Assembly (NCBI GenBank): GCA_001692895.1
Contig: KV748194.1
Span: forward strand, 1,116,001-1,180,000
DNA length: 64,000 nt
From: Cenococcum geophilum 1.58
Lineage: Eukaryota > Ascomycota > Dothideomycetes > Gloniales > Gloniaceae
Reading direction: 5' to 3'
Positions within the stretch are counted from its first letter, which is position 1; every line of letters starts with the position of its first letter. The notes below the pieces were generated by a model. The model saw only the letters and a list, made by a program, of their open reading frames with translations, was not told the DNA's origin and made no database searches. Position numbers and translations under genes: made by a program. Of this stretch, positions 22,301-32,499 are shown one piece after another.

Positions 22301-24727
22301 TAGATTAATACATACGTTAGACCTCCTAAGTATATTACCCATAACGCCGGTAGGAACTTTATTAGCAAGGAATTCCAGCAGTATATTACGGCTATAGCTA
22401 TATTAACAAAAGCTGTTCCAGTCAAGGCGTATTAGTCCGTTAGGCTTATTAAGTGAGCTTACCTAGCTCTACGGAGAGCTTATTAGATTATTACGGACGA
22501 GTGCAAGGACATCTAAAAGGAACTAGCTTTATAGATGGCCGTAAAAGCCGTTAACGACACCGCTGGCCCTAACGGACTAGTACCCACCCTCTTAGTTTAC
22601 GGAGCCTACCTAAGGATAAGTAACCTAGGCCCCCCTGCCCCATCTATTACGGAACGAGCAGCTACAATACGGAAGGCAATGGCCGAAATAGTTAAATTAC
22701 GGGCTAAATAAACTATTAATAACGCCCTATACTACCGTAACGGACCTAATACAACCTCAGTATACAACCTCCCGCTTAACTCTGAAGTCCTTATATAGCG
22801 TAAAAGCGGCAGTTAGAATGGACCTTATTGTCTACTAGCCGTAGAAAACAAGATATGCTGCGTATAGCTTCCTAGCGGGCCAACTAGCTTTAGAAGCACG
22901 TCCGTAAAACCCTACTTTTAGCCTAAAAACACCTATAACGTCAAGCCAGATAAACTAGAAGCAACTGCCGAACCAGACGAACTAGAAACGACTGCCGAAT
23001 TAAATAAACTAGAGGCACCCTTACCTACCCCAGAGGTCCCCTAGAAACCTACTAAACTTACTAAACCTGCTGTAAAGCGTGGCCAAGGACGCCCCTATAA
23101 GAATCCCGTAACGGAGAACTACCTAACCTCCGTAGGCATATCCGCAAAGCAATCTCCGCCTATAGATATATTAGTTCTAGTACAAGAAACCCCTTTTACG
23201 GACTTACGGCGTAAAGAGATTAACGGACTACTTAAAAAGGGTGTCTTTGCAATTATAATAGAGAGAGACGTTCCGTAAGGCGTCCGTATATTTAACTTAC
23301 GCTTTATTAATAAGATTAAGCACCCTAGTACTAATAAAGCCTTTAAGAAATTAAGGCTTATTATATAAGCTTATAACGACTAGGGAAAGGACCTAGTCCT
23401 TATATAATCGCCTATAATTTAATGGGTTAGTTAATGGATTATACTCATACTTATACCTGGACTATAGTAAACTAAATCCGTAGCCCTTTACTTACGGGAT
23501 ATCTTATAAGCCTACGTGCAGTCTAATACCTACCTAAGTAGGGATATCTTTATACAACTACCCTATAAGCTTAACCTATAACTAGGAATAATTTTATAGG
23601 TTATAAAACCTCTTTACGAAGTACCAGAAGCCGGAAACCATTGGTTTAAGATATACTACTAGCACTATATTAGTAAACTTAAAATGGAATAGTCGACCTA
23701 CAACCCCTACCTCCTATACAGCCCATTAAACGGCCTTAGTATTGTTAGACTCTAAACAGACAATACCCTCTTTTTAGTAGACCGGAAATTTGCGGACACT
23801 AAAGAGACTAAACTATAAGAAGCTAAGTTCCTAGCAAAGCCGCGAGAGCAGTTAACTAAGTAAACTCCAATTAAGTTTAATGGAGGCTTAATTATATAAA
23901 AGGGCAACTTAATCTAGCTAACCTAGGAACGCCAAGCTTAAAACCTAAAGCTTGTTATAGTAAAGCCTACGGACCTTACTAGTTCCCATAAAGAGACCTG
24001 TAAGACTATAAATATAAAAGACCAATACGCTGCACAGTGTGCAAGAGGCGCCTATATTGCCACAGTCTGCCAACCCGAATCTGCCTATAACTTGTCCTTT
24101 ACGGCCCAGGCAGTAGATCCGCAAGAAGAAAATATTAAGCAGCTTAATAAGCGCATTTAGTGGCAAATTAACAATGCAGCAAGGGGACTTACTTTTATAC
24201 CACTAGACCTAAGTTCCCTTAGCTTACTAGCATTTATAGACGCCTCCTTTGCCAATAATAAAGACCTATTATCATAAATCGGCTTTATAATTATACTTAC
24301 GGACCATAATTAGGACGTAAATATACTGTACTAGTCTTTAATTAAGTGTAAACGAGTAACCCGTAGTGTACTAGCTTCTAAACTATATGCACTAGCTTAT
24401 GGATTTGATATAGCAGCCGCAATTAAATTAACGGTCCAGAAGATTCTACAACTAGAGCAGTTACCCCTAGTTTTATGCACCGATTTAAAGTCCCTTTACA
24501 ACTACCTAGTTAAACTAGGTATAATATAAGAGAAGAGGCTCATAGTCGACCTAATGTGCTTACGTCAGGCCTACGAACGACGTAAGATTATGGAGGTTAA
24601 ATGGATTAGCAGCGGAGATAACCTAGCGGACGCTATAACTAAGGCAAAGCCATATTAAGCCCTTAAAACCCTAATTAATACGAATAAGCTCAACCTAAAA
24701 GTCATAGAATGGGTAGAACGGGACTAA
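19388..24727 (+). pseudogene. copia gag-pol frame
   Basis: One reading frame (same phase throughout) runs from gag to the stop at 24725-24727 with no frameshift that I can see, but with many TAA, TAG and TGA codons at former Gln/Trp positions. The start is uncertain. Landmarks: gag-like open part 20549-20971; zinc knuckle CFVCGKEGCW at 21131-21160; protease MIDIGAS near 21,540 (family DTGAS); integrase HRRFGHPLA near 21,985 with a partner Cys lost (CSFY); IDIMYING near 22,175; a Pro/Glu-rich linker; reverse transcriptase RFINKIKHPSTNKAF near 23,303 and TDNTLFL near 23,757 (one Asp changed); RNase H LCTDLKSLYNYL near 24,475; end IEWVERD. It would code for the whole copia replication machinery but is dead. 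Confidence 0.85.
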
Positions 24728-24901
24728 CGGAGTACCTATGGTACGCCTACGGCCCGTTAGAAGGCCGTACGGCTTATTATACGGCCTATTCTACGGACCG
24801 TAAGCTATTAGGTGGAAAAACGGTGGAAAGCTATAATAGAACTTGGTGGACTTACGTAACCTGCCGAATTCTGCCATATTCTGCCATAGTGGTTAAATCG
24901 A

Positions 24902-24970
24902 CCAATTACGATTTTCCATGCCGGGCATGGAAAATCGCCATTGGCTCGCTTAGCACTAGCGCCTTGGCGG
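24902..24970 (+). repeat. Palindrome module, copy 1 (in copia 3' region)
   Basis: A 27-base palindrome with two perfect 13-base arms (GATTTTCCATGCC and its complement) occupies 24910-24936. Outer CCAAT...ATTGG extends it to 24902-24944. CACTAGCGCC and a small CGCCTTGGCG hairpin follow. Copies of the whole module lie at 28,105 and 44,007, each preceded by TTCTGCCA units. Confidence 0.75.
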
Positions 24971-25185
24971 CCCTTAAAATCTGACTTACTGCCCGTNAAA
25001 AGGCCGTATGGTTTATTTTACGGACCGTAAGCAGGACTTACGGCCAGCTTAAGGTACCGTTTGAAAGGCAGCCTAGACGGCACCTCGGGGGAGATTTCCT
25101 ATATATTTTCCTTTGTGTTTTATGGTTTTATTAAAGAAATTACGGAGGCTGTATACAGGTGGTTTTATTTTTTAAGTACTGCCAG

Positions 25186-25453
25186 TGTATAATTATAGCA
25201 CCTGTTGTACCAAACGCGTGCTTACGCGTTCGGTACACCAGGTACGCGTTTATGCGTTTAGTGCACCAACCACTCGCTTACGCGTCTGGTGCACTTATGA
25301 AGCACTGACTAATTAGGGGGGAGGTGCATCAGTATATAGACCACGTAGTCTGCTTTATACAATCGACAGTCACCATCCAAACAAGCATACGATACTACAT
25401 GTATTTCGTGCCCGTGGATACGACTCACTCGTGCTATTAAGTTAGTACGAACA
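25186..25453 (+). repeat. 3' LTR of the copia element
   Basis: 268 bases, same length as the 5' LTR. It retains more C and G at most differing sites, so the 5' LTR was hit harder. Target duplication GTTCT follows. Confidence 0.9.
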
Positions 25454-25559
25454 GTTCTGTTTTTATAACCAGGCCTAATACCAGATTAATATTGCCCATA
25501 TTTTGGTAAGCTTTAACGAAGAAGATACTCGGTATTATGCTCATTTAGGCCCATCTTCT

Positions 25560-27400
25560 AACTGCCCATAATAATAAGGTTCTACGCCAGTTATATACGG
25601 AAACGGAAATGGCAATAGGTTTAGAGGAAGGGCTTCCTTAATATCTGGAAGATCTTCTTACTAATAATATAGGCGTTAATTATAGCCGCATTAAGCGCCT
25701 AAAAGAACAAGGGCAGCTAAGTGCGTATAGTAGTAATCTGGGTAGTATAGTAGCTTTAAAGCTAATTATAAATATTAACGCCGCCTATCCAGTTATTATA
25801 GTCGATAGAGAGCCTAGGAAGCGTTAACTTCTTAATTAAATTATCACCCTAAACATTAGCTACCAGCTTCTTAAGGAAGGAATTATATGCCTACGACTAA
25901 CGCTAATTAACTTTATTAACATCCTTATTACCATATAAGTAAGCTATTATCAAAAACCGTACCAAATTCTTATCCTGCTATATAATTAAAAGCACCAAAT
26001 TAACAACTACTTCTATAGTGAAGTTAAACAGTAGCCTTTCCTTCCTTTTATTAGCTCTTTTATACACCTCCAGATAGTCCTTTAAGTTTAATTAAGCCGT
26101 ACTAGCTACAGCAATTCTAAGTTGTCGAAGCACCTGGAACAACGGAATATTCGTAAAATAGTTATCTAAAAATAGGCAAAATTGGCGAGCCTAAAGGGGG
26201 AGCTATTAAGTAAGGTAGAGGACGTATTTAAATGTCTTTAAGAGGACAATATCTTAATAGTCTGTTTAAGAAGGAAGCCTAAAGAAGTAGCCAGGTAAGG
26301 TAAATATAAAGCTATAGCAATACCCATATTAACAAAGGCTTAATATCTTAAAGCCCTTAAGTACTAGCTTACCAGGCAATTTAATTATAGCCGTAAATCG
26401 TCTAATAAACCTTACTATTATCTTATTAAAGCTAACTATAGATCCAGGTATAACGTACTTCCTAAACGCCTTACCTAAAGGGGTCGTTAACGGCTTAATC
26501 TTCTTAAAAACCTGACGTTTAACGCCCTCTAGAGGTAGTAAGGTATAGAAGAAGCGCTTAAGTTGCTCCCATTTTTTTTAGCCCATAAATAAGCTAATTA
26601 AATATTTAGGATATTTAGGATCTCTAGCCTAAAGGTCTCGCACTTAGGTAACCTTAAAGACGCCTATATAGATAACAAGTCTTACCTAAATTACCAATTC
26701 GCCAGCAGAGGTCTCCTTTAACGCCCGTAATTATTTACCGGTATATTTTCCTAATTGGTAATATTCGCTAGCTTTTTAAGACGCTGTATATAGGTTAGTA
26801 TTGGCCGCGAGCTTCTTAAATACACTAATACTAAAGAATAGTAAAAATACTCGAATTGGTAGGTCCTATCCAGATCTACTCCTACTAAACGCTATACCAA
26901 CCTAATCTGCTAGCGTATAGTAAGCAGAGCGCTTACTACCCTTATTTTAATTATGAAGATCATTAGATTTAACACCCGCATTAAAGCCGCTAATAGGCTT
27001 ACTAGCACACCGAGCGGCAAATATTAACTTATCTAGAAGGTTAATAACTTTAAGATCTAGTTTAGAAATAGCAGCTATAGGCTTCTATAAGGTAGGAACG
27101 GCAGAAAGGCCTATTCCTATAACTTCTTCAGCTAATAGCTTTGGTAGTTTAGTCTTATTTACCTCATCTGCCTCATCCTTAGTAGTTTCGCCGCAGGCCT
27201 TAAAAACGGCTCCTAATTCATCCTTAATATCCTTAATTACCACTACTGCCGATAAGCTATCGTGTGTATACTGCGTCGCCTAAAAGGATTGTGAATAGGA
27301 CTCCTAGGCTTAAGGTGCTTTTAGAGGCTTTAGAGGCCTTAGAGGCTTTAGAGCTAAAGACGCACAACGTTTTTTAGGTGGTATAAGGACAATATTTTAC
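25560..27400 (-). pseudogene. piggyBac-like transposase
   Basis: Minus-strand reading gives SFNKIIVRFIRRFT (about 26,440-26,400), where the family has a DEMxxRFxGR-type motif, then LKGFKILSLC and YSFIFT, and later LSIDYNNWIGGVNIYN, SYYTTQITTIRT (about 25,810-25,720). This order is typical of the DDE_Tnp_1_7 (piggyBac) domain of fungal transposases. The first catalytic Asp is Asn and the Glu is Lys, both G-to-A on the coding strand. Upstream, to about 27,370, comes a charged region with KDIKDELGAVFKACGETTKDE. Terminal repeats and TTAA sites were not found. The 3' end lies next to the copia insertion point. Confidence 0.7.
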
Positions 27401-27716
27401 TAACAATTTAATAATTAAATAGACGGCGACAATATTAAAGCTTTTTAATTAACTATACTATATACTATAGGCTTCCTGGCTACGTTGCTACTATTTACCG
27501 CAATATTTAAGCGTTAAATAAGGCGCCAGAACCCTTGCCGCTAATTAACTATACTAACTTAAGGCTTTAACACTAAGCTCCATATAGTATAGAGCCTTTA
27601 GATTAGCTTATAAGGCGTATATATACAAAAAGTCTATAAAAGAATTGCTATATAAAGGGATAATTAAAACTATAGGCGTATACTAGTTCTAGAAGATAAT
27701 ATTATAACTAAGTTAT

Positions 27717-27888
27717 TGTCGGTATACTCGCTTTATCAACGTACACGAATATCACTTGTAGTGGTACGTATGCGGTGTTGAAGTTAGTAGTTAATTGTTA
27801 ATAATAGAAGAAAGGGGTTGCTCCAAGGTCAGACAGTTAGTCTCGCTTCGTAGTCTCGTGACTACGTCACGTGATTAACATTCCGACA
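27717..27888 (-). repeat. 3' LTR (left) of the non-autonomous element
   Basis: 172 bases, TGTCGGTATACTCG to TTCCGACA, with GTTAT directly before it. Confidence 0.9.
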
Positions 27889-27958
27889 CTGGAGCAACTC
27901 TAAAGAGAAGGCTAATCTACACTCCAAAGTCAAGTCTTCTAGACTACTCGTAGCGTAT

Positions 27959-28035
27959 ACGCAATAGCTAGCTCTTCCGTCCATAATACGCAATAGCTAG
28001 CTCTTCCGTCTATAATACGCAATAGCTAGAGATCT
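27959..28035. repeat. Minisatellite of about 29-30 bp, near three units
   Basis: Units contain TACGCAATAGCTAGCTCTTC, the last one shortened. The core GCTATTGCGTAT recurs inverted at about 30,883, near the other LTR. Confidence 0.7.
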
Positions 28036-28104
28036 AATCGATACGTAATAATCTGCTAAATTCTACCAAAATTCTGCCAAATTCTGCCATGCCGTTAAAC
28101 CAGC

Positions 28105-28173
28105 CAATTAGGATTTTTCATCCCCGGGATAGAAAATCGCTATTAGTTCGCCCGCCACTAGCGCCTTAGCGGT
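28105..28173 (+). repeat. Palindrome module, copy 2
   Basis: The 27-base palindrome at 28112-28138 has worn arms. It is preceded by TTCTGCCAAA units (28,050-28,093) and followed by CCACTAGCGCCTTAGCGG. Same orientation on the plus strand as the other two copies. Confidence 0.7.
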
Positions 28174-28206
28174 TGGCTCTGTATAGTCTAAGCTTGTTAT
28201 ACCTAG

Positions 28207-28413
28207 TTAAACCAAAGCCGACTCTATTCGTTTAACCCACCCTACGGCCCATAATTCGACCTTTATCGTAGCGTCTGTAGGGTTAGTATCTCCATTAATA
28301 TTAATCATCAAGCGTTTCTCTTGCGTAGTTCCTCGTCGGACGAGACAGTTGTACAAAGACTTTGAATCAGTGTAGAGAATTGCGGACATTGCGAATATTG
28401 CGGATATTGTCAA
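28207..28413 (-). pseudogene. Copia RNase H fragment with an internal deletion
   Basis: An open frame of 68 codons reads YTDSKSLYNCL, GTTQEKRLMI, then NINGDTNPTDATIK and VELWAVGWVKRIES. The parts before and after RLMI match copia RNase H; the full-length copia in this window has about 20 more residues (DLMCLRQAYERRKIMEVKW) at that point, so a clean in-frame deletion is likely. Its 5' end runs into the 9-base repeat array in the same frame (ISA repeats). No catalytic domain is complete. Confidence 0.7.
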
Positions 28414-28500
28414 TATTGCGGATCTTGCGGATATTGCGGATATTGCGGATATTGCGGATCTTGCGGATATTGCAGATATCAGACACTGCGGATATTAGAC
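28378..28500. repeat. 9-bp tandem repeat (TTGCGGATA)
   Basis: About 12 units with few changes, read in frame with the RNase H fragment on the minus strand. Irregular copies end near 28,500. Confidence 0.8.
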
Positions 28501-28565
28501 ACTGGTGTCTTAGCAATGCAAACAGGTAGGCATGTATAAGGTATTATAGGTAGTCCTATAATACC

Positions 28566-28760
28566 ATCTTAGCTATATTCTAGGAGCTCTTAGGGCTACT
28601 AAGGGTAGCCTTCGGCTAGGCCTTAGCCACCCCCTATAAGCTCTTTAGGCTTATAGCCTCCTTCCTCCCCTATTAGTTCGTCTCTCTCTTTCTCCTATAT
28701 AAAGGTATTGCCTACTCCCTACCATACACCCAGGTAATGCCTTATAGTTTATTTATTTAA
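28566..28760. repeat. Inverted repeat arm, partner at 31140-31378
   Basis: The sequence from CTATATTCTAGGAGCTCTTA onward recurs inverted just outside the right LTR. It includes GTAGCCTTCGGCTA, a hairpin-like core. The intervening distance is about 2.4 kb. Confidence 0.65.
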
Positions 28761-29259
28761 CCTACACCAATAGAGTTATGGGCTTTAACTAGAACCCCCT
28801 CCGTATTAACACCCATAGTACTTACGTACTATTTAAATCCTTTATAGCTAAGGTTTTAGCCATTTCGGTTACGGCTTCGGTTATTTTAGTTGTAGTTCTG
28901 GCCTTAATCTTAACTATAGTAGCGGCAATCCGTAAAGGTAGTATACGCTCCTTAACTAGGGTATTCCTTCTCCTATACAACGGTTAAAGATTATAACTTA
29001 TTAATTAACTAAGACAAGTCTTCTTTAGGGTTTAAGACGGCAGTTTTATAGGTAGGAACTCCCTGGCAAGCCTTCTAGTTGTCTATATAAATCTTTACAA
29101 TTATAGCTACCTCCTTACTATATCTAGGTCTTTGCCTAGGTCCTTACTCCACACTAGGCATAGTTAGCCTAGGTAGTATATATATATATAGCTGCTGCAG
29201 TTACTACAGCTACTATAGTTACTGCTCTCTCGACCATAGCAATTGGTTATAATTGGAGG

Positions 29260-30358
29260 ATTAAGGACCGGGAGGGGTAGTAGGGGTAGTGGGGGCAGTG
29301 GGGGCAGCAGGGGCAGCGGGGGCAGCAATCGGGGTAGCTAGCGGTGCAGCGATCGGGATAACTGGTAATGCGGCAGTTGGAATAGCTAGTAAAATTGGCG
29401 GAGTAGCTAGTAGTAGGGTAGGAGCAGTTGCTAGAGGGAGGGTAAAGGCAGTTAGTATAGCTTACCGGGGTATAGATATAACAGATAGTTAAGGTGTTGT
29501 AGGGGTAGGTATCTACGTTCCGGGCGGTATTATAGCTATAGCTATAGCTATAGGCTGAACTAATTCTAGGCCAATAGCTAAACCATTAAGAGTATAGTTT
29601 AGTCTATCCCTAGCAGTACTAGGGTAAAGATACTAGGCAGGAGGAGGACTAGGTAGGGTAGGAGTACTAGGGGGGGCAGCGGGGGTAGCGATTAGGGTAG
29701 CTAGCGGTAGGGGTAGTTACGGCGGAGACTCTATAGGTGGTTGTAGTAGTTACGGTCAAGACTCTATAGGTAGTTATGGTATTATAGGGGTAGATATCTG
29801 CGTTCTAGGCGGTGTTATAGCTATAGGCTAAACTAATTCTAGGCCAATAGCTAAACCGTTAAGAGTATAGTTTAGTCTACCCCTAGCAGTACTAGGGTGA
29901 AGATACCAGGCAGGAGGAGGACCAGGTAGGGTAGTAACTATAGCTATAGGCTGACCCGATAGACCGTTACGAGTGTGGTTTAACCTGTCTCGCAATGCTC
30001 TTATAGCTAATAGTTTTGCCAACTCCTTAATAGTTACTACGATCTCCTTATCTGTCCATTAATATAGCTCTTCTTCTTATATAACTTTAAATAATAGCTT
30101 AGATACAGTAATTCTGCTAGTGCGTCTACCTACATAAACACCTCTTTTAAGGAGATGTCTTCGTAGCTTAGATCTAATATTTATACGTATCTTCTTAAAG
30201 CTCTCTACTGTAAACCCCTCGAACTGCTCCCAAAAGATATACCATAAGTCGTTGTCCGTGAGGTCTTGTGTTGGATATATTGTCGTTTCTACAAACTCTA
30301 CCAGCTCGTCTTTTATAGCCTTATCTGCATTAATTCCGTATCCATATTTACTAGCCAT
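29260..30358 (-). pseudogene. Gag-like long frame with repeated Pro/Ala-rich modules
   Basis: ATG at 30358-30356 opens 93 clean codons (MASKYGYGINADKAIKDELV... to ...SKLLFKVI), a charged helical domain with DELVEFVET and WEQFEGFTVESFKK. The frame then continues in the same phase past single stops: EEELY(stop)WTDKEIVVTIKELAKLL, then copies of a module RLN(H/Y)T(R/L)NGL(S/A)xG, coded by direct repeats at about 29,538-29,660 and 29,816-29,936, and a Pro/Ala-rich tail. Given its place after the 5' LTR it is probably a gag-type or accessory ORF. I do not recognise the N-terminal domain by name. Confidence 0.55.
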
Positions 30359-30582
30359 CGCGGCCTATTCTTTTTCCGTTAGTTCCATGGTTATAGGTAT
30401 AAGGGTAGGTGTAAGGGTAGGTATAAGGGTAGTATAAAGGTGGTCGAGAGGGTAGGTATAAGGGTGGTCGAGGGTAAGAGTGTCGAGGTAAGGGTATTAA
30501 GGTAAGGGTGTAAAGGTATATACGTGTCCTATCGACAAATCTATAGATCTTGGACACTATAGACGATTCTTACCAAAGATAC

Positions 30583-30882
30583 GGTCCTCTAGGCGATCTG
30601 ACGCGTCAACAGTTAAGTTAATACGTGGTTTTAAGCTTTAAGGGTCCTCTAGGCGATCTAACGCATCAGCAAGCTAATACGTGGTTTCAAGCTTTAAGAA
30701 TAATGTAGCTCTCTCTAAATAAAGATACGGTTCTCTAGGCGATCTAACGCGTTAGCAGTTAAGCTAATACGTGGTTTCGAGCTTTAAGGGTAACGTAGTT
30801 TTCTCCTTTAACTAAAATAGGGCGATAGCTCTGCGATTTAACGCGTTAGCAGTTAAGCCAATACGTGGTTTCAAGCTTTGCT
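30583..30882. repeat. Four imperfect ~55-bp repeats before the right LTR
   Basis: Units contain CTCTAGGCGATCTAACGCG, GTTAAGC and ATACGTGGTTTCAAGCTTT. They begin near 30,585, 30,650, 30,732 and about 30,826; spacing is 65-95 bases because of spacer differences. Confidence 0.75.
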
Positions 30883-30918
30883 ATTGCGTATTTCCTAATC
30901 TATACGTCTACTAATTAG

Positions 30919-31090
30919 TGTCGGTATACTCGCTTTATCAACGTGCACGAATATCACTTGTAGTGGTACGTATGCGGTGTTGAAGTTGGTAGTTAATTGT
31001 TGATAATAGAAGAAAGGGGTTGCTCCAAGGTCAGACAGTTAGTCTCGCTTCGTAGTCTCGTGACTACATCACGTGATTAACGTTCCGACA
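30919..31090 (-). repeat. 5' LTR (right) of the non-autonomous element
   Basis: 172 bases, with GTTAT directly after it. Five transitions separate it from the left LTR. Confidence 0.9.
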
Positions 31091-31095
31091 GTTAT

Positions 31096-32100
31096 ATATA
31101 AGATATATCTTAGTAATATTCTTATTATTTATCTCTAAGTATAAGGCATATTGCTAAGGTGTATAGTAGGGAGTAGGTAAGCCGAGCATAAGTTATAAGG
31201 AGAGTTAATAGAAGAGGACGATATAGTAATAAGGTAGGCAATAGCCTAAGTATAGAGAGAGACGAACTAATAGGGGAGGAAGGAGGCTGTAAGCCTAAGA
31301 AGTATATAAGGGGTGGCCAAGGCCTAGCCGAAGGCTAGCCTTAGCAGCCCCTAAGAGCTTCTAGGATATAGCCAAGTAAGGGACCAAAAGTACCCTTATA
31401 CTAAGCTAGATAAATCTATAATATATTTAATTTTATACTTAAAAGATATAAAATATTTTAGTATCTTTTAACTAAATATAAGTCTTTTTATTACTAGAGA
31501 TCTAGTTTATATAATTAATATTAAGCATAGTTATATTATAGAATTCTACTTACTACTAGCGCTAAAGAAGAGGTATTAGTAGATTATTATAGCGTAGGCA
31601 TTTAGGATTATATATTTTTGTAATACTCCTAATATAAGCTAGATATATCCTAGTTACTATCTTTAATATATATATATATTCTTTATATACTTATTACCCT
31701 TTATAAAAGAGGTCCTCTTATAATTATTTAAAATCTTTAATTAAGGACTAAGTTGCTTTTATTAGTAGTAGTATAGAAGAACTACTTAGATTATATTCTG
31801 GATATATTACTAATCTATCCTAAATATATCTATGCGCAATTTAGAGTAGTTATATATTATTAGCTATTTTTAATTATTGACCTAAGGTATAAGTGGTCTA
31901 TATATTCGGGTTAGGGGGTCCTGGAATTTAAACTCCCGCTAAGCCAGATTCTGATTGGTTAGAAAGCCGGCTTCTTATTAGTTAGAAAAAAAGTTGCGTA
32001 TAGTAAGTTGTGGTAGAATCCACGTGACGAATATTAAAATATTATAAACATTAAAATATCCTACTAAGGTAGTATTACGCCTTCCTTTTTATTAATACCT
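31096..32100. other. AT-rich decayed DNA with an inverted-repeat arm
   Basis: 31,140-31,378 is the inverse copy of 28,566-28,760. The rest is AT-rich with no recognised frame. The 5' end of the Helitron probably lies between 31,900 and 32,150 but I could not fix it. Confidence 0.45.
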
Positions 32101-32499
32101 CTATTAATATTAATATATATATTATAAATATAGCAGATCCTACTGTAATTAAGTGTAGCAAGTGCCATATCCAGAAGCCCCGCCTTAACTTTGTTAAAGA
32201 CAGCTCTTTAAAGAAGATTTTAAAGCTATGCTAGTTATATTGGTTAAAGGCGCGTCTTCCCTATATATTACTTCTACTTCTACTTACTTTTCTAGGCCTC
32301 TAAATATGGTTTAAATAAGCGAAGAGCTCTTATAGAGTTAGGTTCTACTACTAAGAATTATCCTATAAGGCGCTAGCGAACTACTCCACCTAAAAACGAT
32401 ACTGAGAACGCCTTCCTGCCTTACGGCTAGAATAGTTAAGATACCTTTAAAATAGCTTAATAACGGAAGACAATTAGGGTAATATAACGGGAGTACCGC

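Larger units (their letters stand above)
19047..25453 (+). mobile_element. Ty1/copia LTR retrotransposon, complete but RIP-inactivated
   Basis: Two 268-base LTRs (19047-19314 and 25186-25453), each starting TG and ending CA, flank one long frame. The 5-base target duplication GTTCT is perfect (19042-19046 and 25454-25458). Domain order is gag with zinc knuckle, protease, integrase, reverse transcriptase, RNase H, the Ty1/copia order. I count 17 LTR differences, all transitions. Confidence 0.9.
27717..31090 (-). mobile_element. Non-autonomous copia-derived LTR element
   Basis: Two 172-base LTRs (27717-27888 and 30919-31090; TGTCGG to CCGACA) differ at five sites, all transitions. A perfect target duplication GTTAT flanks them (27712-27716, 31091-31095). 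Minus orientation is supported by the sequence after the right LTR (CTAATTAGTAGACG, read on minus), which parallels the copia primer site CTGATTAGTAAGCG, by a gag-like frame near the right LTR and by an RNase H fragment near the left LTR. Most of pol is missing and the inside is filled with tandem repeats. The LTRs are the best preserved of the three LTR pairs here, so it may be the youngest insertion. Confidence 0.75.

Noticed and set aside
27817..27905. Self-priming (Tf1/sushi-like) primer site: GTTGCTCCA in the LTR and TGGAGCAAC just after it
   Set aside because: The match is only nine bases, and coding pieces plus the copia-like primer site place the 5' LTR on the right, so this would be on the wrong side. 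Kept as a minor possibility.
29289..29492. 67-codon Gly/Ala-rich plus-strand frame
   Set aside because: It is the low-complexity complement of the Pro/Ala-rich minus-strand frame and has no independent support.
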